DNA from: Gluconacetobacter azotocaptans
GTDB taxonomy: Bacteria; Pseudomonadota; Alphaproteobacteria; Acetobacterales; Acetobacteraceae
Length of the DNA stretch: 58,446 bases
NCBI RefSeq assembly: GCF_014174355.1
Contig: NZ_JABEQF010000020.1
Location: 1 to 58,446 of the forward strand
Direction: 5' to 3'
The notes below the pieces were generated by a model. That model made no database searches. It was not told the DNA's origin and saw only the letters and a program-made list of their open reading frames with translations. The translations under genes were made by a program, and so were the position numbers. Positions 11,051 to 20,690 of this stretch are shown piece by piece (position 1 is the first letter of the stretch; every line of letters begins with the position of its first letter).

Positions 11051-11521
11051 ATGCGCCATCACATCGTCCGGCACGCGCGACATATCGGGGTCGTCGCCCT
11101 GGCCGCGGGCCTGGGGGGATGCTTCGGGCCGACCGGTCCCATCTACGGCCAATGGTCGGGCTATCAGCCCGACGGCGCCTTGGGATATGAACGCAATGTG
11201 CGGCTTGTCCTGGAGGGTACGCCGGAGGCGCGCGCGGGGACCTATCGGATGCGGATGACGCCGATCAATCCGGCCGCCCTGCTGCAGGGCGCATCGAGCG
11301 TCTACTACAGCGATCACTGGACCCTGGAAGCCGGGGCCACCAACGGGCAGGCCTGGACACGCCTGCATCTGGCGGGTCTGCCGGGCACGCAGTTCGATAC
11401 CTACGACATGCTGCCGGACCGGACGCTGGTGCCCCACACCCCCGGCCAGCCGCCGGAGGCGGCCATGCCTTACCGGCTCGGCCCCCTGCCGCCGACCACG
11501 TACGGCTACGGGCGGATCTGA
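11051..11521 (+). CDS. Putative lipoprotein of unknown function
   Basis: A 156-residue protein with a lipoprotein signal peptide: arginine/histidine-rich n-region, hydrophobic stretch, and lipobox LGGC with Cys24 as the lipidation site. The rest is small and polar with several tyrosines and no recognisable domain. The ATG at 11051 was chosen because AAGGAAGG lies upstream and it starts the signal peptide. It is transcribed convergently with ilvC, with a hairpin between them. Confidence 0.75.
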   Translation: MRHHIVRHARHIGVVALAAGLGGCFGPTGPIYGQWSGYQPDGALGYERNVRLVLEGTPEARAGTYRMRMTPINPAALLQGASSVYYSDHWTLEAGATNGQAWTRLHLAGLPGTQFDTYDMLPDRTLVPHTPGQPPEAAMPYRLGPLPPTTYGYGRI

Positions 11522-11555
11522 AAACCGCCCTGCGGGAGGCCGCTGGCGACTGGGA

Positions 11556-11578
11556 TCCAAGGGGCAAAACCCCTTGGA
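11556..11578. terminator. Bidirectional hairpin between the lipoprotein gene and ilvC
   Basis: TCCAAGGGG-CAAAA-CCCCTTGGA is a perfect 9-bp stem with a five-base loop, lying 34 bases after the lipoprotein stop and 16 bases after the convergent ilvC stop. It resembles the AAGGG/CCCTT hairpins of the dispersed repeats. No U tract follows on either strand. Confidence 0.6.
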
Positions 11579-11594
11579 CCTTCTCCCGCCAGGA

Positions 11595-12680
<1,086 letters not shown>

Positions 12681-13196
12681 TCAGATCGTCCGGGGACCCC
12701 GGACGATGGCGGCGACCCCGGTGCGGGACACTTCGGCCAGGCCGAGCGGACGCATCAGGTCGATGAACGAATCGAGCTTGTCGGTCGCGCCGGTCAGCTC
12801 GAAAACGAAGGATGTGGCCGTCGTGTCGACGGCACGGGCGCGGAAGGCCTCGGCGATGCGCAGAGCCTCGGTCCGGGCTTCGCCCGAGGACACCACCTTC
12901 ACCAGCGCCATTTCACGCGCGACATGGGGGCCGAGCGCCGTCAGGTCCGACACGCGATAGACCGGCACCAGCCGCCCGACCTGCGCCTTGATCTGCTCGA
13001 TCACCTGCGGCGTGCCGGACGTCACGACATTGATGCGCGACTGGTGGCGCGATTCCTCGACCGGGGCCACCGTCAGGCTTTCGATATTGTAGCCGCGCCC
13101 CGAAAACAGGCCGATCACGCGGGCCAGCACGCCGCTCTCGTTCTCGACCAGAATGGAAATGACCGCGGAGATCGTCGTCTCCTCCTGCGTGGTCAT
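12681..13196 (-). CDS. ilvN: Acetolactate synthase small (regulatory) subunit
   Basis: A 171-residue regulatory subunit that binds valine and activates the catalytic subunit. The N-terminal ACT domain (ISILVENESGVLARVIGLF, then GYNIESLTVAP) is followed by the ALS_ss C-terminal domain (LVKVVSSGEAR...). The ATG at 13196 gives the usual N-terminus. It follows the ilvB stop by 97 bases. IlvN and IlvH cannot be told apart by sequence alone; ilvH is an equally valid name. Confidence 0.95.
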   Translation of the reverse strand: MTTQEETTISAVISILVENESGVLARVIGLFSGRGYNIESLTVAPVEESRHQSRINVVTSGTPQVIEQIKAQVGRLVPVYRVSDLTALGPHVAREMALVKVVSSGEARTEALRIAEAFRARAVDTTATSFVFELTGATDKLDSFIDLMRPLGLAEVSRTGVAAIVRGPRTI

Positions 13197-13293
13197 GATA
13201 TGTCCGTTTCCTGCATGGGTATCGGCGCGGGGCCTCGTTGCCCCTGCCGCCGACTGGGAAAAATGAAGGTCCGGCCGGAAGCCGGCGCGTCCG

Positions 13294-15120
13294 TCAGACC
13301 AGCATGCGCCCCTCGGCACTGACCGTGACCTCGCCATCCTGTTCCGGCCCCAGCAGCATCTGGTTGTGGGCGGCGCCGGACGGGATCATCGGGTAGCAGT
13401 TCTCGTCCTGCGCCACGCTGATGTCGGCGACCACCGCGCCCGGTTCGGCCAGCATCGCGCGGATCACGTCGTCCAGTTCGCCCACGCAGGTCGCGCGCAT
13501 GCCGCGGGCGTGGAAGCTTTCGGCCAGGCGGACGAAATCCGGCAGGGCGGCGCTGTAGCTTTCGGAATAGCGCGACCCGTGCAGCAGTTCCTGCCACTGC
13601 CGGACCATGCCCATATACTGGTTGTTGAGGATAAACAGCTTCACCGGCAGGCGGTACTGCGCGATCGTCCCCAGCTCCTGGATGTTCATCAGGGTCGAGG
13701 CCTCGCCCGCGATGTCGATGACCAGCGCGTCGGGATGGGCGATCTGCGCGCCGACCGCCGCCGGCAGGCCATAGCCCATCGTGCCCAGCCCGCCCGAGGT
13801 CAGCCAGCGGTTCGGCCGGTCGAACTGGAAATGCTGGGCCGCCCACATCTGATGCTGGCCGACCTCGGTCGAGACATAGGTGTCGCGGCCGGTTTCCATG
13901 GCCAGTTCATACAGGCGACGCACCGCGTACTGCGGCCGGATGATCGCCGAGGGGGTCATGTCCTGCTCGAAATGCAGGCTGCGGATGCCGCGCCAGGCGT
14001 TGATCTGCTGCCACCACTGCGCCAATGCCGCATTATCGGGGGTGGCGGACTGGCGGGCCCATTCTTCGATCATCATCTCGATGGTCCGGCCGGCGTCGCC
14101 CAGGATCGGCACGTCGACCCGCACGATCTTGTCGATCTGCGACGGGTCGATATCGGCGTGAATCTTGAACGAATCGGGCGAGAACGCATCCAGCCGCCCG
14201 GTTACGCGGTCGTCGAAACGTGCGCCCAGCGCCACCAGCACGTCGCAGCCATGGGTGGCCAGGTTGGCCTCGTAGGTGCCGTGCATGCCCAGCATGCCCA
14301 GGAACTGCCGGTCGGTGGTGGGGAACGCCCCCAGCCCCATCAGCGTCGAGGTGCAGGGAAAGCCCGTCATCCGCACCAGCCGGCCCAGGGCTTCGCTGGC
14401 CTGGGGGCCGGAATTGATGATGCCGCCGCCGGTATAGAACAGCGGGCGCTTCGCCCCCTTCATCGCGGCGACCGCGCGCGCCACCGCCTCGCGGTCCGGT
14501 TCGGTGCGCGGACGGTAGGACGGATGCGCCGTGCGGGGCGCCGGCTGGTAGGGCGCGGGACCCACGGTCAGGTTCTTCGGCAGGTCCACCAGAACGGGGC
14601 CGGGGCGGCCGCTGCGCGCGATATAGAAGGCCTCATGCGCCACGCGGGCCAGGTCGCCCGCGCGGCGCACCAGATAATTATGCTTGGTCGCCGGGCGGGT
14701 GATGCCCGTGGTGTCGGCCTCCTGGAACGCATCGGTGCCGATCAGGGGCACGCCGACCTGGCCCGAGAAGCAGACCACCGGTATGGAATCCATCAGCGCG
14801 TCGACCAGGCCGGTCACCGCATTGGTGGCGCCGGGGCCGCTGGTGACCAGCACCACGCCGACCTTGCCGGTCGAACGCGCGTACGCCTCGGCCGCGTGCA
14901 CGGCTGCCTGTTCGTGTCGGACCAGGACGTGGCGGATCGCGTTCTGCCGGAACAGCGCGTCGTAGATCGGCAGCACCGCCCCGCCCGGATAGCCGAAGAT
15001 GACTTCGACACCCTGATCGACGAGAACGCGGAGCAGGACCTCGGCCCCGGAGAGGACGACGTCCCCCGCCCCGGCGCGCGTGTTCGGCTTCAGATCGTTC
15101 AGGTTCGGTGTCGCGTTCAT
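13294..15120 (-). CDS. ilvB: Acetolactate synthase large (catalytic) subunit
   Basis: A 608-residue TPP- and FAD-dependent enzyme condensing two pyruvates, or pyruvate and 2-oxobutyrate. The N-terminal TPP-binding Glu is in RHEQAAVHAAEAYAR; FAD and central domains follow; the C-terminal TPP/Mg motif reads DIAGEASTLMNIQE then ILNNQYMGMVRQW. The first Mg ligand is usually Asp (GDGS or GDAS) and is Glu here. The ATG at 15120 has GGAGGA upstream; 14 more open codons precede it. Downstream of miaA on the same strand with 74 bases between. Confidence 0.96.
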   Translation of the reverse strand: MNATPNLNDLKPNTRAGAGDVVLSGAEVLLRVLVDQGVEVIFGYPGGAVLPIYDALFRQNAIRHVLVRHEQAAVHAAEAYARSTGKVGVVLVTSGPGATNAVTGLVDALMDSIPVVCFSGQVGVPLIGTDAFQEADTTGITRPATKHNYLVRRAGDLARVAHEAFYIARSGRPGPVLVDLPKNLTVGPAPYQPAPRTAHPSYRPRTEPDREAVARAVAAMKGAKRPLFYTGGGIINSGPQASEALGRLVRMTGFPCTSTLMGLGAFPTTDRQFLGMLGMHGTYEANLATHGCDVLVALGARFDDRVTGRLDAFSPDSFKIHADIDPSQIDKIVRVDVPILGDAGRTIEMMIEEWARQSATPDNAALAQWWQQINAWRGIRSLHFEQDMTPSAIIRPQYAVRRLYELAMETGRDTYVSTEVGQHQMWAAQHFQFDRPNRWLTSGGLGTMGYGLPAAVGAQIAHPDALVIDIAGEASTLMNIQELGTIAQYRLPVKLFILNNQYMGMVRQWQELLHGSRYSESYSAALPDFVRLAESFHARGMRATCVGELDDVIRAMLAEPGAVVADISVAQDENCYPMIPSGAAHNQMLLGPEQDGEVTVSAEGRMLV

Positions 15121-15132
15121 ATCCCTGGCTCC

Positions 15133-15181
15133 TCCGTCCGGCGTGTTTCGGAAAGCCCCCAACGTGGGCCGTCCGGACGGA
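15133..15181. promoter_or_regulatory. Inverted repeat in the ilvB leader
   Basis: TCCGTCCGG (15133-15141) and CCGGACGGA (15173-15181) form a perfect 9-bp inverted repeat with a 31-base loop, inside the 74 bases between miaA and ilvB and covering the ilvB ribosome binding site region. It could be a leader structure affecting ilvB translation or the end of miaA transcription. No leader peptide rich in branched-chain codons was seen. Confidence 0.3.
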
Positions 15182-15194
15182 ATGTCGGCTGGGT

Positions 15195-16193
15195 TTAGGG
15201 AATGCTCCGACCCACGTCAATCCGGTTTAGAATAAAAGAAACGATATCGCCGTCGTTTCTTTCCATTTGTTGCGCATCTGCGGATATTCTAGCCCCGATC
15301 ACCCGACTGTCATCGGGCGCGGCCAGGGAATGATGGCCGAACCAGGTCGATTGCCGCCGCGTGTAGCGGCCGGTGGCCAGCACCGCGCGGCGTTCGGCCT
15401 CGTCCAGCGCGATCTCGCCGCGCAGGTGGGCGGCCAGTTCGGGCACGCCGTGCGCCCGCATCGCCGGCAGGGCGGGCGACAGGTCCCGGGCCAGCAGGGC
15501 GCGCACCTCGTCCAGCGCGCCGGCCCGCACCATCGCCGCGAAACGGGTGGCAATCGCCGCGCGCAGCGTGTCGCGGGGTGGGTCCAGGCGCACGGCGACG
15601 AACCGGCAGGCTAGTGGCGGCAGCGTCGCCTCGCGCCGCCATTGGGCAATGCCCCGGCCGGTGCCCGACCAGACCTCCCACGCGCGGGCGATCCGCTGGG
15701 TGTCGGCGGGGTGCAGGGCGGCGGCGCTTTCGGGGTCTGCCTCCATCAGGCGGGCATGCAGGGCGGCCGGGCCTGCGCCCGCGACCAGCGCCCGGGCCTG
15801 CGCCCGCGCGGCGGGTCCGGGATCGGGGATGTCCGTCAGGCCGTCGGTCAGCGCGCGCAGATACATGCCGGTGCCGCCGCACAGCACCGGCAGCCGGGAT
15901 TGGGCCCACGCGGCCTCGATTTCCGTGATCGCGCGCTGGCGCCACCAGGCGACGCTGCCGGTTTCCCCGGCCGGCAGTACGCCGTACAGGCGGTGCGGCG
16001 CCGCCTCCTCGTCGGCCGGCGAGGGGCGGGCGGTCAGGATCCGCAGGTCGCGATAGACCTGCATGGAATCCGCATTGACGATCACCCCGCCCGCCGCGCG
16101 CGCCACCGCCAGGGCCAGCGCCGATTTCCCCGAACAGGTGGGCCCCGCGATCACCACGACCGGCCGCGCCGGCCCATCCGCCGCTTGCGTCAT
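15195..16193 (-). CDS. miaA: tRNA dimethylallyltransferase
   Basis: Adds dimethylallyl to A37 of tRNAs reading UNN codons. 332 residues. The P-loop GPTCSGKSAL, the substrate site DSMQVYRDL, GGTGMYLRAL and the C-terminal RRQSTWF motif are all present, in family order. The ATG at 16193 is 29 bases from the divergent serB start, so the two share a very short promoter region. Downstream on the same strand is ilvB. Confidence 0.96.
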   Translation of the reverse strand: MTQAADGPARPVVVIAGPTCSGKSALALAVARAAGGVIVNADSMQVYRDLRILTARPSPADEEAAPHRLYGVLPAGETGSVAWWRQRAITEIEAAWAQSRLPVLCGGTGMYLRALTDGLTDIPDPGPAARAQARALVAGAGPAALHARLMEADPESAAALHPADTQRIARAWEVWSGTGRGIAQWRREATLPPLACRFVAVRLDPPRDTLRAAIATRFAAMVRAGALDEVRALLARDLSPALPAMRAHGVPELAAHLRGEIALDEAERRAVLATGRYTRRQSTWFGHHSLAAPDDSRVIGARISADAQQMERNDGDIVSFILNRIDVGRSIP

Positions 16194-16222
16194 GCCGTCA
16201 TCCCTGCCACACGCCTTGCGTC

Positions 16223-17119
16223 ATGTCGCTGTCCCATACCCTTACGCTTGTCGCCCGCCGCGACGCCACTACCCTGACCGACGCCGTGGTCCGCGCCGCA
16301 CGCGACATGGTGCGGGGCGCGGCACCCGTCATCCTGTCGCCGGGCGAGGCCGTGGACATCCCCTGCCCCGCCACCGCGCCGGGCATGCCGACGCTGGACA
16401 CCATCCGCGCGGCCTTCGGCCCCCGCCATGTCGACACCCTTCTGACGCGTTCGCGCGGACGACGCAAAGGGCTTCTGATCGCGGATATGGACAGCACCAT
16501 CGTCGCGAACGAGACGCTGGACGACCTGGCCGCCCACGCCGGCATCGGCGAACGCATTGCCGAGATCACCCGGCGGTCGATGAACGGCGAAATCGATTTC
16601 GAATCCGCCCTGCGCGAACGGGTCGGCCTGCTGAAGGGCCTGCCCGCGTCCCTGCTGGAAACCGCTTGGAAGGATGTGCGGCTGAACGAGGGCGCGCGCG
16701 AACTGGTGGCCACCATGCACGCGCACAATGCGCGCACCGCGCTGGTGTCGGGGGGCTTCACCTTCTTTACCGGCCGCGTCGCGGCGCTGTGCGGGTTCAG
16801 CGAACATCATGCCAACGTGCTGGAAAGCCGCGACGGCACCCTGACCGGCGAGGTCGGCACCCCCATCCTGGGCCCCGACGCCAAGCGCGCCCACCTGCAT
16901 CGCCTGGCCGAGGCCGGCCGGCTGAAGCCCGCCGCGACCCTGGCCGTCGGCGACGGCGCCAACGACCTGGCCATGCTGCGCGAAGCCGGGCTGGGCATCG
17001 CCTTCCACGGCAAGCCGATCGTCCGCGCGGCAGTGACCAACCGCGTCGACCATACCACGCTGCGTACCCTGCTGTTCGCCCAGGGCTATCCGGCCGCGTC
17101 CTTCGTGGACGTGGACTGA
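16223..17119 (+). CDS. serB: Phosphoserine phosphatase
   Basis: Last step of serine synthesis, hydrolysis of phosphoserine. 298 residues: an N-terminal ACT-like region (about 1-85), then a HAD domain with motif I DMDSTIVANE, motif II in VSGGFTFF, a conserved Lys after GPDAK and motif III GDGANDLAML. Length and architecture agree with SerB rather than with general HAD phosphatases. Divergent from miaA and convergent with the metal transporter. Confidence 0.95.
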   Translation: MSLSHTLTLVARRDATTLTDAVVRAARDMVRGAAPVILSPGEAVDIPCPATAPGMPTLDTIRAAFGPRHVDTLLTRSRGRRKGLLIADMDSTIVANETLDDLAAHAGIGERIAEITRRSMNGEIDFESALRERVGLLKGLPASLLETAWKDVRLNEGARELVATMHAHNARTALVSGGFTFFTGRVAALCGFSEHHANVLESRDGTLTGEVGTPILGPDAKRAHLHRLAEAGRLKPAATLAVGDGANDLAMLREAGLGIAFHGKPIVRAAVTNRVDHTTLRTLLFAQGYPAASFVDVD

Positions 17120-17240
17120 CGGAGCGTCACCCAAGGGGCATTGCCCGGCGTGTCCGTCCGAGCATCGGAGCGGAGCGGCCTTGATGGCCGTGAGCGCCGA
17201 AGCACAGGACAGGCACGTCGGATCTCCAACAGGGCGGATT
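17120..17240. other. Convergent intergenic region with a repeat-like segment
   Basis: Between the stops of serB and the CDF transporter. It begins with CCAAGGGGCATTGCCC, similar to the hairpin repeats elsewhere, and continues with short imperfect dyads rich in CGGAGC and GGCC. No convincing gene was seen; a minus-strand open frame crosses it only because it has few stops. Confidence 0.4.
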
Positions 17241-18185
17241 TCAGGCCAGCCTCGGGGCGCCGGCGGCCAGGCGGTCACGCCCATCCTGCGCCTCGATGAA
17301 GGCGTGGGTGATTTCGGGGAAGCTGTCCTTGATCCGCCGTTCGATCCGCGACACCGCGTCCTCCACGTCACCAGCCGACTGGGCGTCGTCGAAATCCAGG
17401 CTGATCGCCACCAGCACGTCCGACGGGCCGAAATGCATGGACCGGATCTCGTTCAGGCCCAGCACGCCCGGCTCGGCCAGGGCGATGTTACGGATGCGGG
17501 CCAGCCCTTCCGCCGCCATGCCCTCGCCCGTCAGCAGGGACTGCGATTCCCGCGCCAGGAACAGGGCCGTGAACGCCAGGATGCTCCCGATCAGGATCGA
17601 CGCCACCCCGTCCAGCACCGGCTGACCGAACAGTTGGGACAAAAGGGTGCCCAGCAGCGCGACCGCCAGGCCGCACAGCGCGGCGGTGTCCTCGAACAGC
17701 ACGGTGAAGACGGTCGGGTCCTTGCTGTGGCGCACCGCCTCGATCCAGCCGCGCCGGCCCTTGCCGTGGCGGCGGAATTCCCGCAGTGCCGTCAGCCAGA
17801 CCCCGCCCTCGAACACCAGCGCGATGCCCAGGACGGCGTAATTGATCGCCACATGGTCGACAGGATGCGGATGGCGGATCCTGGCCACCCCTTCCAGGAT
17901 CGACGCGCCGGCCCCCACCCCGAAGATCAGCAGCGCCACCACGAAGGTCCAGAAATACAGTTCAAGCCCGTAGCCGAACGGATGCGACGTCGTCGCCGGT
18001 CGGGCCGCACGCCGCATGCCCACCAGAAGCAGCATCTGGTTGCCGGTGTCGATCAGCGAGTGGATGGCCTCGCTCAGCATCGCCGAACTGCCGGTCAGTG
18101 CCGCGGCACCGAATTTCACCAACGCGATCAGCAGGTTGCCAGACAGCGCGGCATAGATCACGAAACGGGAAGACGAGGAGGCCAT
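17241..18185 (-). CDS. Cation diffusion facilitator metal transporter
   Basis: A 314-residue inner-membrane metal/proton antiporter of the CDF family. There are six predicted membrane spans in the first 200 residues, metal-site residues in SEAIHSLIDTGNQ (TM2) and LFEDTAALCG (TM5), and a C-terminal cytosolic domain (VLGLNEIRSMHFGPSDVLV). Zinc, iron or manganese cannot be told apart here; a TM2 H-S-L-I-D arrangement is often seen in zinc exporters. The ATG at 18185 has GGAG upstream; up to 18 earlier open codons lack features. Confidence 0.9.
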   Translation of the reverse strand: MASSSSRFVIYAALSGNLLIALVKFGAAALTGSSAMLSEAIHSLIDTGNQMLLLVGMRRAARPATTSHPFGYGLELYFWTFVVALLIFGVGAGASILEGVARIRHPHPVDHVAINYAVLGIALVFEGGVWLTALREFRRHGKGRRGWIEAVRHSKDPTVFTVLFEDTAALCGLAVALLGTLLSQLFGQPVLDGVASILIGSILAFTALFLARESQSLLTGEGMAAEGLARIRNIALAEPGVLGLNEIRSMHFGPSDVLVAISLDFDDAQSAGDVEDAVSRIERRIKDSFPEITHAFIEAQDGRDRLAAGAPRLA

Positions 18186-18366
18186 GAGTGCTCCGCCAAG
18201 GGGACCGGCGATCATAGCCCGCCCCCGCCACGCCCCCAAACGCCCCCGCGTCGGCCCGGGCCGGCATGACGGCGGCTGTTGCAGTCCCGTCGGCCGGCCC
18301 CCTATAAGCAGTGGGCAACGATCGGCACGCCGCGCGCGGTGCGCGCCCCCTCGGATGGAGTTTCAC

Positions 18367-19209
18367 GTGCGCACCACTGTCGTCCAGATGGCCCCCGGGT
18401 CGTCCCTGCCCGACAATATCGACCAGGCGCGCCGCCTGATCGAGGCCGCGATCCACACCGACCGGCCGGACCTGGTGGTGCTGCCCGAAATGTGGAGCTG
18501 CCTGGGCGGCACGCGCGACGTGAAATTCGCCAGCGCCGAGGAACTGCCGGCCCCCGGTGCTGCGGACGACGCGGCCGGCCCGCTCTATCGCTTCATGCGC
18601 GACATGGCGCGCACCCATGGCATTACCCTGCATGGCGGCTCCATCGGCGAACGCCGTGGCGACCGGCTGATGAACACCAGCCTGCTGTTCGACCCCCACG
18701 GCGTCGAACGCGCGCGCTATCGCAAGATCCATCTGTTCGACATCACCACCCCGGGCGGCGAAGGCTATCGCGAGAGCGACACCTACGCCCCGGGCGGGGA
18801 CATCGTGACCGCCTCTGTCGGGCCGTTCACCGCCGGCCTGGCCATCTGCTACGATATCCGCTTTGCCGAACTGTTCCTGACCCTGCGGCGCCAGGGGGCG
18901 AACCTGATCGTGCTGCCGGCGGCCTTCACCGCCGAAACGGGCGAGGCGCACTGGGCGACCCTGCTGCGCGCCCGTGCCATCGAAACCCAGTGCTGGATCG
19001 TGGCCTGCGGCACCACCGGCACCCATATCGACGCCGAGGGCAACGCGCGCAGGACCTACGGGCATTCGATGATCATCGATCCGTGGGGCACGCTGGTGGC
19101 GCAGGCCACCAACGGCGCCGGATGGGCGACGGCCCGGCTGGACATGGAGGTGGTGCAGAAGGTGCGCGCCGGGATTCCGGTAATCGACCATCGCCGCCTG
19201 CCCCTGTGA
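18367..19209 (+). CDS. Carbon-nitrogen hydrolase, Nit-type amidase
   Basis: A 280-residue nitrilase-superfamily enzyme. Catalytic Glu in LPEMWSC, Lys in YRKIHLFD and Cys in [11 protein letters not shown] are visible, with the family HSMIIDPWG motif near the end. Similarity to Nit1/Nit2 suggests an omega-amidase or deaminated-glutathione amidase role in metabolite repair. A GTG start at 18367 was chosen because GGAG lies six bases upstream (18357-18360); an ATG at 18355 in frame would add four residues but lacks a binding site. The NAD kinase gene begins 22 bases after its stop. Confidence 0.9.
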   Translation: MRTTVVQMAPGSSLPDNIDQARRLIEAAIHTDRPDLVVLPEMWSCLGGTRDVKFASAEELPAPGAADDAAGPLYRFMRDMARTHGITLHGGSIGERRGDRLMNTSLLFDPHGVERARYRKIHLFDITTPGGEGYRESDTYAPGGDIVTASVGPFTAGLAICYDIRFAELFLTLRRQGANLIVLPAAFTAETGEAHWATLLRARAIETQCWIVACGTTGTHIDAEGNARRTYGHSMIIDPWGTLVAQATNGAGWATARLDMEVVQKVRAGIPVIDHRRLPL

Positions 19210-19231
19210 CCACGACGCCCCGCGCCGACCG

Positions 19232-20038
19232 ATGACCGAGCCCCACCAGCCCCCGCCGTGGCCCGTCGGCATGATACCGAGCCGCTTCGCCTTCGTTGCG
19301 GCGCCGAACCCCGGCGCCCGCCAGACGCTGGCCGCCCTGACCGCCCGCTACGGCCAGCATGACCCGCAGGAGGCCGACGTCATCATCTGCCTGGGCGGCG
19401 ACGGCTTCATGCTGGAGATCCTGCATACCACCCTGGGCCGCGCCATCCCGGTCTATGGCATCAATTGCGGATCGGTGGGGTTCCTGATGAATCCGGCAAT
19501 CCCCGACGACCTGCCGGCCCATCTGGCCAAGACGCAGGCGGCGACGCTGCATCCGCTGCGCATGCACACCACCACCCGGACCGGCGAGGTGATCGAGGCG
19601 CTGGCGCTGAACGACGTGTTCCTGTTCCGCCAGACCCGTCAGGCCGCCAAGATCCGCATCGAGGTCGACGGCCGCGAACGCCTGTCCGAACTGATCTGCG
19701 ACGGGGTGCTGGTCTCGACCCCCGCCGGATCGACGGCCTACAATTTGTCGGCGCACGGGCCGATCGTGCCCCTGTCGGCCAACCTTCTGCCGCTGACCCC
19801 GATCAGCGCCTTCCGCCCCCGGCGCTGGCGCGGCGCGCTGCTGCCCGCGACCGCACGGGTCACCTTCACGATCCTGGAACACGACAAGCGCCCCGTCGCC
19901 GCCGTCGCCGATTTCACCGAGGTCCGCGACGTGATCTCGGTCGCAATCGAGGAAGACCGGACGCTGCACACCATCCTGCTGTTCGACCCGGACCAGAGCC
20001 TGTCCGAGCGCATCCTGGCCGAACAATTCACGGTATAG
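19232..20038 (+). CDS. nadK: NAD kinase
   Basis: ATP-dependent phosphorylation of NAD to NADP. 268 residues with the GGDGFML motif, the NE/D region ALNDVFLFR and the glycine-rich [14 protein letters not shown], all diagnostic. A short proline-rich N-terminus precedes the fold. Closely follows the Nit-type gene and is likely co-transcribed with it. Confidence 0.95.
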   Translation: MTEPHQPPPWPVGMIPSRFAFVAAPNPGARQTLAALTARYGQHDPQEADVIICLGGDGFMLEILHTTLGRAIPVYGINCGSVGFLMNPAIPDDLPAHLAKTQAATLHPLRMHTTTRTGEVIEALALNDVFLFRQTRQAAKIRIEVDGRERLSELICDGVLVSTPAGSTAYNLSAHGPIVPLSANLLPLTPISAFRPRRWRGALLPATARVTFTILEHDKRPVAAVADFTEVRDVISVAIEEDRTLHTILLFDPDQSLSERILAEQFTV

Positions 20039-20097
20039 TCCCCTTTGTTCGACAGGTGCCGCATTTATACCCATCCGCGTTATGAATCGCTGTTCGG

Positions 20098-20215
20098 TGG
20101 CAAGCCTCAGGGCGCTGCCCTGAAACCCGCCAAAGGGCATCGCCCTTTGGAAACCCGGTCGTTGGTGCATGATCGGGGTCCAGGGCCTCAGGCCCTGGTG
20201 GGTTCGGGCAAAGCC
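20098..20215. repeat. Composite intergenic hairpin repeat (families B and C)
   Basis: Starts 60 bases after nadK. It contains CAGGGC-GCT-GCCCTG, CCAAAGGGC-ATC-GCCCTTTGG and, at 20180-20198, CCAGGGCCT-C-AGGCCCTGG, followed by CGGGC-AAA-GCCCG. The 26 bases 20173-20198 are identical to 53701-53726. The downstream gene has its most plausible start codon at the last bases of this element. Confidence 0.8.
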
Positions 20216-20548
20216 CGGGTTCTATCAGCGCTGCTGGTCGCCCTGCTGATGCTGCCCGCCCTTCCCGCCCACGCACAGGACCTCATCGTCCGCGAAGCCC
20301 GATCGGTGACCGAGGCCGGCGACCGGCACGCCATCGTCGGCACCGCCGAAAACCACTCGGGCCGAATGCTGCAAACGGCCAAAGTAATCTTCAATCTGTA
20401 CGGCGAACACGGAACGATCATCGGCAGCGCCATCGACGAAACCCACGACCTGCCCCCCGGCGGACATTGGACATTCCACGCCCGGGCCTGGACGCTGTTC
20501 GCGAATTTCGGGCTGGCGCGAATCCGGACCGTACCGGCGGTGCGCTGA
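20198..20548 (+). CDS. Small exported FxLYD-like protein
   Basis: A 116-residue predicted periplasmic protein: signal peptide (VLSALLVALLMLPALPAHAQ) and one beta-sandwich resembling FxLYD, with VIFNLYGEHGTIIGSA near the centre. Role unknown; FxLYD domains occur in envelope proteins. No ATG gives a sensible signal peptide. The GTG at 20198 gives MGSGKARVLSA..., but it lies at the end of a dispersed repeat and its ribosome binding site is poor, so the start is uncertain. An open frame from the ATG at 20045 would translate the repeat itself. Confidence 0.65.
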   Translation: MGSGKARVLSALLVALLMLPALPAHAQDLIVREARSVTEAGDRHAIVGTAENHSGRMLQTAKVIFNLYGEHGTIIGSAIDETHDLPPGGHWTFHARAWTLFANFGLARIRTVPAVR

Positions 20549-20629
20549 CGAACGGCGCGCCTTATTGTGCCGCACACAGGCAGAACTGCGGGGTAACCAA
20601 GGTAGAAGGTTCTAATTTTATAGAAATCA

Positions 20630-20653
20630 CCATGAGAATTTTCATTCTCATGG
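20630..20653 (-). terminator. Hairpin downstream of the TonB receptor gene
   Basis: A perfect 10-bp inverted repeat CCATGAGAAT / ATTCTCATGG with a four-base loop, GAAA when read on the minus strand (a GNRA tetraloop). It lies 37 bases past the receptor stop. No U tract follows, so it may protect the transcript end rather than terminate. Confidence 0.45.
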
Positions 20654-20690
20654 CGAAAAACATATGTCTCGTGAAAATCCTGGCCAGATT

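Noticed and set aside
20549-20620. Second copy of the tRNA-Leu 3' end as an island attachment site
   Set aside because: Only a weak resemblance around AACTGCGGGG was seen, no exact repeat, and there is no integrase in the segment.
20630-20653. Fur/Irr-type iron box
   Set aside because: TGAGAAT...ATTCTCA looks similar, but the spacing between half-sites is four bases and it lies after, not before, the receptor gene.
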